Shown here: one piece after another, positions 1 through 9,341 of the stretch
Layout of the letters: each line of letters starts with the position of its first letter
Numbering within the stretch: the first letter of the stretch is position 1
Origin: Ensifer adhaerens
GTDB lineage: Bacteria; Pseudomonadota; Alphaproteobacteria; Rhizobiales; Rhizobiaceae
NCBI RefSeq assembly: GCF_000697965.2
Contig: NZ_CP015880.1
Coordinates: 1,798,001 to 1,862,000, forward strand
DNA: 64,000 bases
Reading direction: 5' to 3'
The notes under the pieces: model-generated
What the model saw: the letters and a program-made list of their open reading frames with translations, nothing else
Told to the model about the DNA's origin: nothing
The model's database searches: none
Made by a program: the position numbers and the translations under genes

Positions 1-360
1 CTGCGCGCGCTTGCCGGCTGCTTCGGCTTTTCCGGGGACGATGTCGAGAAGAAGTGCCGGGTGCTTTCCGGCGGCGAGAAGGCGCGCCTGGTGATGGCGA
101 TCATGCTGTTCGACCCGCCGAATTTGCTTGTTCTCGACGAACCGACCAACCACCTCGACCTCGACACCAAGGAAATGCTGATCAAGGCGCTCGCGGACTA
201 CGAAGGCACGATGCTGTTCGTTTCGCACGACCGCCACTTCCTCGCAGCCCTTTCCAACCGTGTGCTGGAGCTGACGCCCGAGGGCATCCATCAGTATGGC
301 GGCGGTTACACGGAATATGTCGAGCGGACCGGCCAGGAAGCGCCGGGTCTTCGCAGCTGA
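1..360 (+). CDS. ABC-F family ATP-binding protein, C-terminal fragment (5' end outside window)
   Basis: Only the last 119 codons are present, and the reading frame is open from base 1. The fragment carries the second nucleotide-binding domain of an ABC-F protein: an LSGGEK signature, a Walker B LLVLDEP followed directly by TNHLD (the ABC-F hallmark), and an H-switch FVSHDRHFL. ABC-F proteins are soluble and have no membrane domain; family members act on ribosomes in translation or antibiotic protection. Which subfamily this is (Uup, EttA or YheS-like) cannot be told without the N-terminal half. The end shows no long coiled-coil Uup tail. The stop is TGA at 358-360. Confidence 0.9.
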   Translation: MRALAGCFGFSGDDVEKKCRVLSGGEKARLVMAIMLFDPPNLLVLDEPTNHLDLDTKEMLIKALADYEGTMLFVSHDRHFLAALSNRVLELTPEGIHQYGGGYTEYVERTGQEAPGLRS

Positions 361-687
361 AGCAAAGCAAGCTGGGCGTCGCGCGCCGGCGCCCAGCATT
401 TCGCAGTCACCGCCTTCCTCGGCGGGACCGAGGACCTGCAAGCAGAACCCAAACGCATAACGCGACCCTGCTCTAAATCGGTACTGAAAAAACTAGGTTC
501 TTGTGGCGCTGCCGTGGCAACGCCCACCGATCCTAACTTATCGCGCCGTGAAATCGATGGGACTTTGGTCCGACTCTTGCTGCCAAAGGTCTGAGTGTCA
601 TTGCCGCGCCATGCACCGGTCACATATTGCACGGGCTGGGGCGCCATCGCAGCAAACAAAAAAGCTGCCAATCACTTCAGACAGGTG
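361..687. other. Intergenic region, no gene recognised
   Basis: There are 327 bases between the ABC-F stop and the next plausible start. Possible reading frames here are Arg-rich shadows without a convincing start or motif. No clear terminator hairpin with a T tract and no repeat was found. Confidence 0.5.
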
Positions 688-1050
688 ATGTTCGGCATGA
701 CATCGAGAATTGCATGGAAAGACAGGCTGACTGACCGCGCGTGGGCCTTCCTGTCCAATCCCTTGACCATCGGCATCTATCTTGCGTTCGCCATGCTTTG
801 CGCCTTCGTCGGCAGCGCAACGACCGGTGTCCCGGCCTATCTGCTTATGGCCATCGGCTTTCTGCTGGTGATCTTTGTCGATCCGCCAATGAGGCTGGGT
901 AGGCTGCGGCAACGGCGCCGCAGCTCGTCACCGGCAAACACGGTTACGCCATTCCCGCGTCGAGCGGATGAGCGCGAAACGATGCGGGGTTCGCAGCGCC
1001 CTGGCGAACGCAGCCGAATCCGCGACGACCGCCACGCTTCTCGGCGCTAG
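688..1050 (+). CDS. Small membrane protein, hypothetical
   Basis: This is a possible 120-aa protein starting at ATG 688 (a second ATG is at 697). Residues about 20-70 contain two hydrophobic stretches (around IGIYLAFAMLCAFVG and AYLLMAIGFLLVIFV), which would make a two-helix membrane hairpin. After about residue 75 the sequence turns Arg/Ser-rich and looks unlike a folded domain, so the true 3' end may be a frameshifted or non-conserved tail. No family was recognised. Coding status rests mainly on the hydrophobic pattern. Confidence 0.4.
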   Translation: MFGMTSRIAWKDRLTDRAWAFLSNPLTIGIYLAFAMLCAFVGSATTGVPAYLLMAIGFLLVIFVDPPMRLGRLRQRRRSSSPANTVTPFPRRADERETMRGSQRPGERSRIRDDRHASRR

Positions 1051-1229
1051 CCGCGCCCGCCAGGGGTCTTTAGGACAACTGGCGTCACGCGGTGCACAAG
1101 CCTCAGCCCGCAACAATCGGCCCTTTCGGCCGCTTTCCGTCTGACGTACATTCCCATGAACGGACGCATGACGTCCACGGTGCAGCCAAGCCATCCAGCA
1201 TGAGATGGCGATGAAAGCGCGTGGGCACG

Positions 1230-1418
1230 ATGAAGACGAAACACTACGTGCTGCAAATCTTTCGCGCCGCCTTCACCGACAGGCTGGTGCTGATCATCGT
1301 TGTGCTGATGATTGCCTCGCTTTTCACCGTCCTGCCGATCAAGTCCTGTTCCAATCCCACCGCGTCAGGCGGCGGGGGAACCACAGAACGATCTGTACCC
1401 GTCTCGATGACAGGCTAG
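1230..1418 (+). CDS. Small single-span membrane protein, hypothetical
   Basis: This is a possible 62-aa protein from ATG 1230; a GTG at 1221 would add three residues. It has one hydrophobic segment at about residues 18-40 (LVLIIVVLMIASLFTVLPI), then a Cys and a Gly/Ser/Thr-rich tail. No clear Shine-Dalgarno sequence precedes either start. No family was recognised. It ends just before the terminator of the convergent gnd gene. Confidence 0.35.
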   Translation: MKTKHYVLQIFRAAFTDRLVLIIVVLMIASLFTVLPIKSCSNPTASGGGGTTERSVPVSMTG

Positions 1419-1449
1419 CACCCCGTCCACGCAAAACGAGGCCCAAACG

Positions 1450-1478
1450 AAAACGGGGCGACCCGAAGGCCGCCCCGC
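1450..1478 (-). terminator. Rho-independent terminator of gnd
   Basis: On the minus strand a GC-rich stem (CGGGGCG paired with CGCCCCG, 1454-1460 and 1471-1477) is followed by a T-rich run (GTTTTCGTTT). It lies 23 bases past the gnd stop. Confidence 0.75.
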
Positions 1479-1500
1479 ATTGATCTGATTACCCGAACGG

Positions 1501-2931
1501 TCAGGCGTTGAGGCCGCTGCCCCACGGGCCATGATGGCTGTCGGCACCGTCGACGCGGTCAAAGCCATGGGCGCCGAAGAAGTCGCGCTGCGCCTGGATG
1601 ACATTGGCCGTGCCGCGGCCGCGGCGGTAGCTGTCGAAGTAGCCGAGTGCGGAAGCGAGTGCCGGAACCGGCAGACCGCCGAGTACTGCGGCCGAGACGA
1701 CGCGGCGCAGTGCCCCGTCGGTGTCCTTCACCATGGCGGCAAAGGCCGGCGTCACGATCAGGTTGGCGGCGTCAGGCGCCTTGGTGAAGGCGGTGGTGAT
1801 CTCGTCCAGGAACTGCGAACGGATGATGCAGCCGGCGCGCCAGATCTTGGCGATCGTCGGCATCGGCAGGTTCCAGTTGAACTCCTTGGACGCCGCCGAC
1901 ATCACGGCAAAGCCTTGCGCATAGGCGCCGATCTTGGCGGCAAGCAGCGCGCTTTCGAGATCCTTGATGAAGGCTGCCTTGTCGGCGACCTTGAACTCGC
2001 CGACTTGGGGAAGGCCAAGGATCTTTTCGGCCGCTTCGCGCTCGTCCTTCATCGAGGAGATGCTGCGGGCTGCAACCGCCGCCTCGATGCCGGTTGCCGG
2101 CACGCCCATGTTCTGCGCCTCGATCACCGACCACTTGCCGGTGCCCTTCTGGCCAGCCTTGTCGAGGATCAGGTCGACGATCGGCTTGCCGGTCAAAGGA
2201 TCGGCAGCCTTCAGCACCTTCTCGGTGATCTCGATCAGGTAGGAGTTGAGGCGGCCCTTGTTCCAGGTGCCGAAGACTTCGCCAATCTCGCTCGCCGACA
2301 TCTTCAAGCCGTCGCGCAGGATGCCGTAGATTTCGGCGATCATCTGCATGTCGGCATATTCGATGCCGTTGTGGATGGTCTTGACGAAGTGGCCGGCGCC
2401 GTTTTCGCCGAGCCAGGCGACGCAAGGCACGTTGTCATACTTGGCGGCGATCGAGGTCAGCACGGTCTCGACGCGCTTCCAGGACTCTTCCTTGCCGCCG
2501 ACCATGATCGACGGACCGTGGCGCGCACCTTCCTCACCGCCGGAAACACCCATGCCGATGAAGGTAAGACCCGAATCCTTCAGCGCCTCGAAGCGGCGCA
2601 TCGTGTCGCGGAAGTTGGCGTTGCCGGCATCGATCATGATGTCGCCCTTGGCGAGATACGGCTTCAGGATTTCCATCTGCTGGTCGACCGGCTCACCGGC
2701 CTTGATCATGATGATGATCGGGCGCGGCGGGCGGATGGCGGCGACAAACTCTTCAATGGTGTCGCAGGGCACGATCTGGCCCTGGAGGTCGCCGGCCTCC
2801 GCGTAGAATTTGTGCGTCGCTTCGACGGTGCGGTTGAACACCGCGATCTTGTTGCCTTTTTCAGCGATGTTGAGCGCCAGGTTCGAGCCCATGACGCCGA
2901 GACCGATTAGGCCGATTTCCGCCTGTGACAC
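1501..2931 (-). CDS. gnd: 6-phosphogluconate dehydrogenase, decarboxylating
   Basis: The enzyme oxidises 6-phosphogluconate to ribulose 5-phosphate and CO2, making NADPH in the cytosolic pentose phosphate pathway. The 476-aa protein has the full usual length. It shows the dinucleotide motif GLGVMG (10-15), the NR pair after the second strand (33-34) typical of NADP binding, the substrate signature GVSGGEEGARHGPS (128-141) and the catalytic lysine in HFVKTIHNGIEY (K184). The ATG at 2931 starts the conserved N-terminus directly. The gene stands alone, with its own terminator downstream and about 180 bases to the next gene upstream. Rhizobia mainly use the Entner-Doudoroff route for glucose, so this enzyme gives an oxidative alternative (family knowledge). 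Confidence 0.96.
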   Translation of the reverse strand: MSQAEIGLIGLGVMGSNLALNIAEKGNKIAVFNRTVEATHKFYAEAGDLQGQIVPCDTIEEFVAAIRPPRPIIIMIKAGEPVDQQMEILKPYLAKGDIMIDAGNANFRDTMRRFEALKDSGLTFIGMGVSGGEEGARHGPSIMVGGKEESWKRVETVLTSIAAKYDNVPCVAWLGENGAGHFVKTIHNGIEYADMQMIAEIYGILRDGLKMSASEIGEVFGTWNKGRLNSYLIEITEKVLKAADPLTGKPIVDLILDKAGQKGTGKWSVIEAQNMGVPATGIEAAVAARSISSMKDEREAAEKILGLPQVGEFKVADKAAFIKDLESALLAAKIGAYAQGFAVMSAASKEFNWNLPMPTIAKIWRAGCIIRSQFLDEITTAFTKAPDAANLIVTPAFAAMVKDTDGALRRVVSAAVLGGLPVPALASALGYFDSYRRGRGTANVIQAQRDFFGAHGFDRVDGADSHHGPWGSGLNA

Positions 2932-3111
2932 GTGATTGCCTCCATTGGACAGAAGTGCCGGGCGCGATCGGGATAAACGCGTCTGTGCCGGCCCTTCGAA
3001 TTGAACTTCGCCCCCTCGCGCGGGGCTCTGTCGAAGGCCCAGGCGCGAGAAGCGACGGCGGAGGTTGTTTTGGCATTCAAATCGATTAAGGACAAGTGAT
3101 TACTGACGAAA

Positions 3112-3270
3112 TCACTTCTTTTCAGGCTTGCCATCGCCATCGTCGAGCACCCGCCAGGAGGCGCCTTCGAGGTCTTCGTATTGGCCGCTCTTCAGTGCCC
3201 AAAGGAAGGCGGCGAGGCCAATCCCACCGAGAAACAGCGCTATGGGAATGAGATAGATCAGCGTGTTCAT
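3112..3270 (-). CDS. ccoS: cbb3 oxidase assembly protein CcoS/FixS
   Basis: This is a 52-aa protein. It starts MNTLIYLIPIALFLGGIGLA, one transmembrane helix near the N-terminus, followed by the conserved AFLWALKSGQYEDLEG stretch and an acidic/basic tail ending GKPEKK. This is the CcoS/FixS pattern. CcoS is needed for metal and haem cofactor insertion into the cbb3 catalytic subunit, in step with the CcoI copper pump. Its ATG overlaps the ccoI stop by 4 nt (ATGA, 3267-3270), so translation is coupled. It is the last gene of ccoGHIS. Confidence 0.93.
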   Translation of the reverse strand: MNTLIYLIPIALFLGGIGLAAFLWALKSGQYEDLEGASWRVLDDGDGKPEKK

Positions 3271-5555
3271 GAGGCGCTCCCGACCGGCCGCAGCGTGACA
3301 GGTGCCTTCTGTTCGGCGACCTCCGTGACATTGCCGGTCGCCGCGCGCAGGCGCAAGGCGTTGGCAACGACGATCACCGACGAGGTCGACATGGCGACGG
3401 CCGCGATCAGCGGCGTGGCATAGCCGAGGATCGCGATCGGGACGGCGATGACGTTGTAGCCGATCGCCAGGGCAAAGTTCTGGCGGATCAGCCGCCCGGC
3501 CCGGCGCGACGTATCGATCGCCATCGGCACGGCGTTCAGCCCCTGGTGCAGGAAGACGAAGTCTGCCGCCTGGCGGCCAACATCGGCGGCCGTTGCCGGC
3601 GCCATCGAGACGTGCGCGGCGCGCAGCGCCGGCGCGTCGTTGATGCCGTCGCCGACCATCAGCACCCGGTGACCGCCCTCAGCGGCGGCCGCACATTCAT
3701 CGACCTTGCCGCGCGGCGTCAGTTCCGCCTTGAAGCGCTCGATGCCGGCCCGCTTGGCGAGGGCGGAGACGACCGGCGCCCGGTCGCCCGAAAGAATGCC
3801 CGTCGAAAGACCGAGCCGTCCAAGTTCCTCGATGCTCTCGCGGGCGAACGGCCTGAGCCGGTCCTCGAAGCGGAAGCAGGCGAGTTCGCGGCCATCGAGC
3901 GACAGGATCACTTCCGACTGGCCGGTCGCCTCGCCGGCATCGCCGCAGGCAAAGGCGCGGCTGCCAAGCCGGTAGAGACCGGCTTGCGTCTGAGCTTCAA
4001 TGCCGGCACCGGGGATTTCGCGGATGTCGCCATTGACGACGGGCGCGATCGCCGCCGCATCATGAATGGCCATCGCCAGCGGATGGCGCGAATGCACGGC
4101 GAGCCCCGCCGCCGTCGCGAGGATCGATGGCTGAATGTCCCCGCCATTGACGAGCCGCGGCTCGCCAACCGTGAGTGTTCCGGTCTTGTCGAGCAGCACC
4201 GTATCGATCTCGGCAAGCCGCTCCATCGCCGAGCCGTCCTTGACCATGACGCCGTTCTGGAAGAGCCGTCCGGCGGCAATCACCTGCACGACAGGTACCG
4301 CAAGCCCGAGTGCGCAGGGGCAGGTGATGATCAGCACCGCGACGGCGACCAGCATCGCATGATGGAAATCGCCGTTGACGAACATCCAGCCGATGAAGCT
4401 GACCAGAGCCAGCAAATGCACCGCCGGCGAATAATATTGTGCCGCGCGGTCGGCGATGCGGCGGTAGCGCGCCCTGCCCCCTTCGGCGGCTTCCATCAGC
4501 CCCATGATCTCGGCAAGCAGCGAGTCGCGTGCCGCCGCCATCGCCTCGATCGTCAGCGGTCCGGTGAGGTTGAGCGTACCCGCCTCGACGGCGTCGCCGA
4601 CCTTGACCGGCGCCGGCGCGCTCTCCCCATTGACGATCGAGCGATCGAGATCGCTGGTGCCCATGAGGATGCGGCCATCAACGGGGATGCGCTCGCCGGC
4701 AGCGATCGCCAGTTTCTCGCCTGGCTTGATCTCGTCGACAGGGCGATACTCGCGTCCGCCGTCAGCATCCACCACCATGGCGCCGCGCGGCGAAAGCCTC
4801 GCCAGGCTGCTGATCGCCGAGCGGGCGCGCCCGCGCATCATGTGGTCGAGCGTGCGGCCGATCAGCAGGAAGAAGAGCAGCATCACCGTGCCGTCGAACC
4901 AGGCATGGGTGCCGTGAGTGATCGTCTCGTAGAGCGAGATCGAATAGGAGAGCGTTATCGCCAGCGCAATCGGCACGTCCATGTTGGTACGGCCGTGCTT
5001 CAGCGCGTTCCAGGCGGACGCATAGAAGAAGCGTCCGGCATAGATCAGCGTCGGGGCGGCAATCAGCGCCGAGATCCAGTGAAAGAGATCGCGGGTCGCC
5101 GCCTCCGCCCCCGACCACACCGAGACCGAAAGCAGCATGATGTTGGCCGAGGCAAAACCCGAGACGGCAACGGCGCGCACGAGCTTCTTCAGCGTCTGAT
5201 CGCCGTCTTCCTCGCCCGGCGCGAAAAGATGGGTCTCGTAGCCGCGCGAACGGATGGCCCGCGCCAGTTCCCGCGGATCGGTACGGGCGCCATTTACCTC
5301 TTCCTTCCAGATGATCGACACGCGCCGGGACGAAAGGTTCACGCGCGCCCGGTCAACCTCCGGCCGTGTCTTCAAAGCGCCCTCGAGCGTAGTAATGCAG
5401 GCGCCGCAATGCACGCCGGGCACGCTCAAATCCGTCTGGCGCAGGCCGCCGCCGAGCGACCGGCTCATCAACCACAGCTCTTCCGTTGTCGGCAGTCCCT
5501 GCCCGGCCCTGTCGACCTCCAGAGCCATTTCGGTTCCGGGAGCACAGCAGCTCAT
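3267..5555 (-). CDS. ccoI: Copper-transporting P1B-type ATPase CcoI/FixI
   Basis: This inner-membrane pump exports copper for the CuB site of cbb3 oxidase. The 762-aa protein starts at ATG 5555, which overlaps the ccoH stop (ATGA). An in-frame upstream extension to 5639 lies inside ccoH and is rejected. Visible parts: an N-terminal CC pair, a heavy-metal domain with GVHCGAC (C50, C53), transmembrane segments from about residue 130, NGES (309-312) in the actuator loop, the membrane metal site CPC (412-414), the phosphorylation motif DKTGT (456-460) and the hinge GDGINDAP near the C-terminus. CPC is typical of CopA and FixI pumps; family knowledge and the ccoGHIS context favour the oxidase-assembly role over detoxification. 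Confidence 0.95.
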   Translation of the reverse strand: MSCCAPGTEMALEVDRAGQGLPTTEELWLMSRSLGGGLRQTDLSVPGVHCGACITTLEGALKTRPEVDRARVNLSSRRVSIIWKEEVNGARTDPRELARAIRSRGYETHLFAPGEEDGDQTLKKLVRAVAVSGFASANIMLLSVSVWSGAEAATRDLFHWISALIAAPTLIYAGRFFYASAWNALKHGRTNMDVPIALAITLSYSISLYETITHGTHAWFDGTVMLLFFLLIGRTLDHMMRGRARSAISSLARLSPRGAMVVDADGGREYRPVDEIKPGEKLAIAAGERIPVDGRILMGTSDLDRSIVNGESAPAPVKVGDAVEAGTLNLTGPLTIEAMAAARDSLLAEIMGLMEAAEGGRARYRRIADRAAQYYSPAVHLLALVSFIGWMFVNGDFHHAMLVAVAVLIITCPCALGLAVPVVQVIAAGRLFQNGVMVKDGSAMERLAEIDTVLLDKTGTLTVGEPRLVNGGDIQPSILATAAGLAVHSRHPLAMAIHDAAAIAPVVNGDIREIPGAGIEAQTQAGLYRLGSRAFACGDAGEATGQSEVILSLDGRELACFRFEDRLRPFARESIEELGRLGLSTGILSGDRAPVVSALAKRAGIERFKAELTPRGKVDECAAAAEGGHRVLMVGDGINDAPALRAAHVSMAPATAADVGRQAADFVFLHQGLNAVPMAIDTSRRAGRLIRQNFALAIGYNVIAVPIAILGYATPLIAAVAMSTSSVIVVANALRLRAATGNVTEVAEQKAPVTLRPVGSAS

Positions 5556-6064
5556 TTCGCAGCTCCCGGCACCATGAAGCGGATGGCCTGGCGGTAGACG
5601 ACGGTCTCGCCGGAGGTTGCGGTGATATCGGCGATCCACTGGCCGCGCTTCAGCGCGGTTGCGGCAACGAAGACGCCCTCGCCCTGATGCGCCATCTCGA
5701 CCGTGACGTCCTCATGCTCCTCGACCGGGCGTTTCAGCACAGCCACCACCTTGTCGGCAGTCATCTCCGGGTTGCCCCGGCGCGTCAACGTGTAGCGCAG
5801 CGCCTCGTTTTCGACGCTGAGCTTGCCGTCGAGGCCATCGGCGACAAAGGCCTTCGCTTCCTTCACCTTGCCGTTGAACTGCTGGCTCGCGACATAGGTG
5901 TTTTGCACCACCAATCCGCTCCAGCTATGGCTGGCGTTCCAGGCCATGATCAGATTGACGGTGATGATCGTGCCGAAGAACAGCACCATGACGCCGAGCA
6001 TGTGCCAGCCGGTGAAGGGCCGCGGTGCCTTTGCCTGTTTTGCCCCTGCCTGGTTTATCGTCAT
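5552..6064 (-). CDS. ccoH: cbb3 oxidase maturation protein CcoH/FixH
   Basis: This is a 170-aa protein with one N-terminal membrane helix (about 22-42, MLGVMVLFFGTIITVNLIMA). An AWNASHSWSGLVVQNTYVAS stretch follows, typical of FixH, then a periplasmic domain ending in GQWIADI. CcoH stays associated with cbb3 oxidase and is needed for its assembly or stability (family knowledge). It has 4-nt overlaps with ccoG upstream (6061-6064) and ccoI downstream (5552-5555), so the three are translated together. Confidence 0.94.
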   Translation of the reverse strand: MTINQAGAKQAKAPRPFTGWHMLGVMVLFFGTIITVNLIMAWNASHSWSGLVVQNTYVASQQFNGKVKEAKAFVADGLDGKLSVENEALRYTLTRRGNPEMTADKVVAVLKRPVEEHEDVTVEMAHQGEGVFVAATALKRGQWIADITATSGETVVYRQAIRFMVPGAAK

Positions 6065-7635
6065 TTTGCGGCTCCCGGGCTGTTGAAGTTGGCCTTGTAG
6101 ACATCGCGCTCATGGCTCGACGGATCCTCGACGATCAGGCTGAAACCGTCGTCCGCCTCGCCGAGCTTGTCCTTTGGCAGCGTCACGAACACCTTGACTG
6201 CCGTCACCTTGTCCGGATCGACGCCGAGGGCGAAGGTCCGGCCGTCGCCCGCCGCCTGGCCGGCGATGCGCATGGTCGCAGAGGGCATCCCGTCGATTGC
6301 GAGCGTGATCGTGCGTTGTTCGGGGATCATGTTCAAGAGCTTGACCATGTAGCCGTTGCGCACCGAACCATCGGATTCGACGACGAACTGCGGGTTGCGG
6401 TCGTGCAGCACGTTGAGTTCCAGCCGGTCGCGCGACAGGAGCGCATAGAGCAGACCGATACCGACCAGCGTCCAGACGCCGAGATAGACGAGCACACGGG
6501 GCCGGAAGACGATCTTCCAGTTGAAGTGGCGAACCTTGTCCGAAAATGCGCCGTCGGCGTTGCGCACCCGACCCGGATCGATCGCCGCCGTACCGCCATT
6601 GGTGGCCAGCGCCATGTTGGCGGCATAGTCGTTGAGCGTCGCATAGGAAATCAGCCCGCGTTCACGGCCGAGCTTGTCCATGACACCGTCGCAGGCATCG
6701 ATGCAGAGCGCGCAGGTGATGCATTCGAGTTGCTGGCCGTCGCGAATGTCGATGCCCATCGGACAGACGACGACGCAGGCGTTGCAATCGACGCAATCGC
6801 CGACGGCCTCCCCGGCAGCGACGGCCTTTTTCTGGTGGCGCGAGCGCGGCTCGCCGCGCCAGTCGTTATAGGTCACGACCAGCGAGTTTTCGTCGAGCAT
6901 TGCCGCCTGGATGCGCGGCCACGGGCACATATAGGTGCAGACCTGCTCGCGCATCAGTCCACCGAAGACATAGGTCGTCGCCGTGAGAATCGCGACGGTC
7001 ATGTAGGCGACCATGGGCGCTTCCAGCGAAACGAAGCTTTTCAAAAGCGTCGGCGCATCGGCGAAATAAAAGATCCAGGCGCCGCCCGTGGCGATGCCGA
7101 TCATGATCCAGATCGAGTGCTTCGACACCCGCTTGACGATCTTGTCGAACGTCCAGGGACCGGCATCGAGCTTCATGCGGGCATTGCGGTCGCCTTCGAT
7201 ATAGCGTTCGACCACCAGGAAGAGATCGACCCATACCGTCTGCGGACAGGTATAGCCGCACCAGGCGCGGCCGACGGCAGACGTCACCAGGAACAGGCCG
7301 AAGCCGGCCATGACGAGCAGGCCTGCGACGAAGAAGAACTCCTGCGGCCAGATCTCGATGAAGAAGAAATAGAAGCGCCGGGCGGCGATATCGACGAGCA
7401 CAGCCTGGTCCGGCGCATGCTCGCCACGGTCCCAGCGGATCCAGGGCGTCAGGTAGTAGATGCCGAGGGTCACCAGCATCACCAGCCACTTGAAGCGGCG
7501 GAAGCTGCCTTCGGCACGCTTCGGGAAGATCTTCTTGCGCTTTTCGTAGAGCGGCTTGCGCACATGCGCCGCATTGACCGGTTCGGCCTCGTGACGTTCG
7601 ACGGAGGCTGGATTTGCGGCGGATTGTGGGCTCAT
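6061..7635 (-). CDS. ccoG: cbb3 oxidase accessory protein CcoG/FixG, polyferredoxin-like
   Basis: This is a membrane iron-sulfur protein of 524 aa. Start ATG 7635 was chosen because the reading frame further upstream crosses the promoter and anaerobox. Visible features: several transmembrane helices, WCGYTCPQTVWVD, and a ferredoxin-like domain with the clusters CVDCNACVVVCPMGIDIRDG and CITCALCIDACD. The C-terminal third is an Ig-like periplasmic domain. CcoG is reported to be a cupric reductase supplying Cu(I) for oxidase assembly. It is the first gene of ccoGHIS, and the anaerobox at 7702-7715 lies 67 bases upstream of the start. Unusually, it is not next to ccoP. Confidence 0.95.
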   Translation of the reverse strand: MSPQSAANPASVERHEAEPVNAAHVRKPLYEKRKKIFPKRAEGSFRRFKWLVMLVTLGIYYLTPWIRWDRGEHAPDQAVLVDIAARRFYFFFIEIWPQEFFFVAGLLVMAGFGLFLVTSAVGRAWCGYTCPQTVWVDLFLVVERYIEGDRNARMKLDAGPWTFDKIVKRVSKHSIWIMIGIATGGAWIFYFADAPTLLKSFVSLEAPMVAYMTVAILTATTYVFGGLMREQVCTYMCPWPRIQAAMLDENSLVVTYNDWRGEPRSRHQKKAVAAGEAVGDCVDCNACVVVCPMGIDIRDGQQLECITCALCIDACDGVMDKLGRERGLISYATLNDYAANMALATNGGTAAIDPGRVRNADGAFSDKVRHFNWKIVFRPRVLVYLGVWTLVGIGLLYALLSRDRLELNVLHDRNPQFVVESDGSVRNGYMVKLLNMIPEQRTITLAIDGMPSATMRIAGQAAGDGRTFALGVDPDKVTAVKVFVTLPKDKLGEADDGFSLIVEDPSSHERDVYKANFNSPGAAK

Positions 7636-7701
7636 TTGTGGGAAATCCCCGGATATGTCATGTATTGCACCACGTTTTGCCTGATTTGGCGGCCGAAAAC
7701 G

Positions 7702-7715
7702 TTGATCTGTGTCAA
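7702..7715 (-). promoter_or_regulatory. Anaerobox (FNR/FixK site) upstream of ccoG
   Basis: TTGATCTGTGTCAA matches the TTGAT-N4-ATCAA consensus at nine of ten positions (G for A in the right half). Its spacing before ccoG fits activation by FnrN or FixK. The AGCS gene starts about 148 bases away on the other side and could also be affected. Confidence 0.8.
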
Positions 7716-7862
7716 GTTTGCGGGCTAAAGCGCCAGCATGCGGCGAAAGGTCCAGGCGCTCGAAAGAGATGCCAGGCTCAAAAGTAGTAAACGGCCTTTC
7801 CCATTCGATCCGCACCGCGGTTCGCCACATCACCACACCTTGCAATACCAATGAGGAACCGC

Positions 7863-9341
7863 ATGGACACGATCATCGGCTTTCTGAACACGATCTTTTG
7901 GGGCTACGTGCTGATCTACGGCCTGCTCGCCGTCGGCATCTACTTCACCCTGCGGCTCGGCTTTCCACAGATCGTGCATTTCGGCGAGATGTTCCGGGTC
8001 TTAAGCAGCGGCGGCTCGAAGGATGCGGCCGGTATCAGCCCGTTCCAGGCGCTGACCGTCAGCCTCGCCTCGCGCGTCGGCACCGGCAACCTCGCCGGCG
8101 TTGCCGTTGCGCTCTATCTCGGTGGTCCCGGTGCCACCTTCTGGATGTGGATGGTGGCGCTCGTCGGCATGGCGACGGCCTATGCGGAAAGCGCGCTGGC
8201 GCAGCTCTACAAGGTGCGCAACGAAAACGGTCAATATCGCGGCGGTCCCGCCTTCTACATCGCCCGCGGCCTCAACGCGCCCTGGGCGGCGACGATCTTC
8301 TCCGTCTGCCTGATCCTCTCCTTCGGCCTCGTCTTCAACGCCGTGCAGGCCAATTCCATCGCGGACGCCGTCCAGGGTGCGTTCGGTGTGCCCAAGATCG
8401 CCGTCGGTATCGCGGTTGCGACCATCTCCGGCATCGTCATCTTCGGCGGCATCCGCCAGATCGCCCGCGTCGCCGAAATCGTCGTGCCCTTCATGGCGAT
8501 CGCCTATCTCCTGACCGCGATCTACGTGCTCGTCGTCAACGCGTCGATCGTGCCGAGCGTGCTGTGGACGATCATCTCCAGCGCCTTTGGCCTGCAGGAA
8601 GCGGCAGGCGGTGTCGCCGGCGGCGTCACGGCTGCGATGATGAACGGCGTCAAGCGTGGCTTGTTTTCCAACGAAGCCGGGATGGGCTCGGCCCCGAACA
8701 TCGCGGCCGTCGCCACGCCCGTGCCGCATCACCCGGCATCGCAAGGCTTTGTGCAGTCGCTCGGCGTCTTCATCGATACGATCCTGATCTGCACCGCGAC
8801 CTCGGTCATGATCCTGCTGTCGGGCACCTTGGAACCCGGTTCCGGCGTCACCGGAACGCAGCTGACGCAAGCGGCCATGAACGTGCATATCGGCTGGGGC
8901 GGCAGCTACTTCATCGCCGTCGCGATCTTCTTCTTCGCCTTCACCTCGATCATCGGCAACTATTCCTATGCGGAGAATGCGCTCACCTATCTCGGCGGCG
9001 CCAATCGCGTCGGCGTTCTGGTCATGCGCTGCGCCGTGCTCGTCATGGTCGTCTGGGGCGCGTCCGAAAGCATCACCACCGTGTTCGACGCGGCAGACGC
9101 CTCGATGGGGCTGATGGCAACGATCAACCTCATTGCCATCGTGCTCCTCTCCGGTACCATTGCCAAACTGACGAAGGACTATTTCGCCCAGCGCCGGCAG
9201 GGTCTCGACCCGGTGTTCCATGCGGCCGACTATCCGGAGCTGCAGGGCCAGATCGACGGCGAGATCTGGTCGCGCCAAGAGGCGGCCGGCACGGTCCGAA
9301 GCGTGGAGGACAAGGCATGGACGGCGCCCACGGGCCGCTGA
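7863..9341 (+). CDS. Sodium:alanine/glycine symporter, AGCS family
   Basis: This is a 492-aa inner-membrane symporter. The start ATG 7863 sits just after a GAGGAAC ribosome site; an ATG at 7851 is possible but badly placed. It shows the AGCS fingerprint SRVGTGNLAGVAVALYLGGPGATFWMW (its first part GTGNLAGVA, its last GGPGATFWMW) at about residues 75-100, the ESALAQLYK stretch, and NEAGMGSAPN at about 270. Roughly 9-11 hydrophobic helices are evident. The family imports alanine, glycine or related amino acids with Na+. The substrate cannot be told from sequence. The next gene overlaps its 3' end by 25 nt. Confidence 0.92.
   Translation: MDTIIGFLNTIFWGYVLIYGLLAVGIYFTLRLGFPQIVHFGEMFRVLSSGGSKDAAGISPFQALTVSLASRVGTGNLAGVAVALYLGGPGATFWMWMVALVGMATAYAESALAQLYKVRNENGQYRGGPAFYIARGLNAPWAATIFSVCLILSFGLVFNAVQANSIADAVQGAFGVPKIAVGIAVATISGIVIFGGIRQIARVAEIVVPFMAIAYLLTAIYVLVVNASIVPSVLWTIISSAFGLQEAAGGVAGGVTAAMMNGVKRGLFSNEAGMGSAPNIAAVATPVPHHPASQGFVQSLGVFIDTILICTATSVMILLSGTLEPGSGVTGTQLTQAAMNVHIGWGGSYFIAVAIFFFAFTSIIGNYSYAENALTYLGGANRVGVLVMRCAVLVMVVWGASESITTVFDAADASMGLMATINLIAIVLLSGTIAKLTKDYFAQRRQGLDPVFHAADYPELQGQIDGEIWSRQEAAGTVRSVEDKAWTAPTGR

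Noticed and set aside
1531..2910. 459-codon open frame opposite gnd
   Set aside because: It is a GC-driven antisense shadow of an intact, clearly recognised gene; its translation is Arg/Gly/Asp-rich without motifs.
3546..5597. 683-codon open frame opposite ccoI
   Set aside because: Antisense shadow of the copper ATPase; no family features, biased composition.
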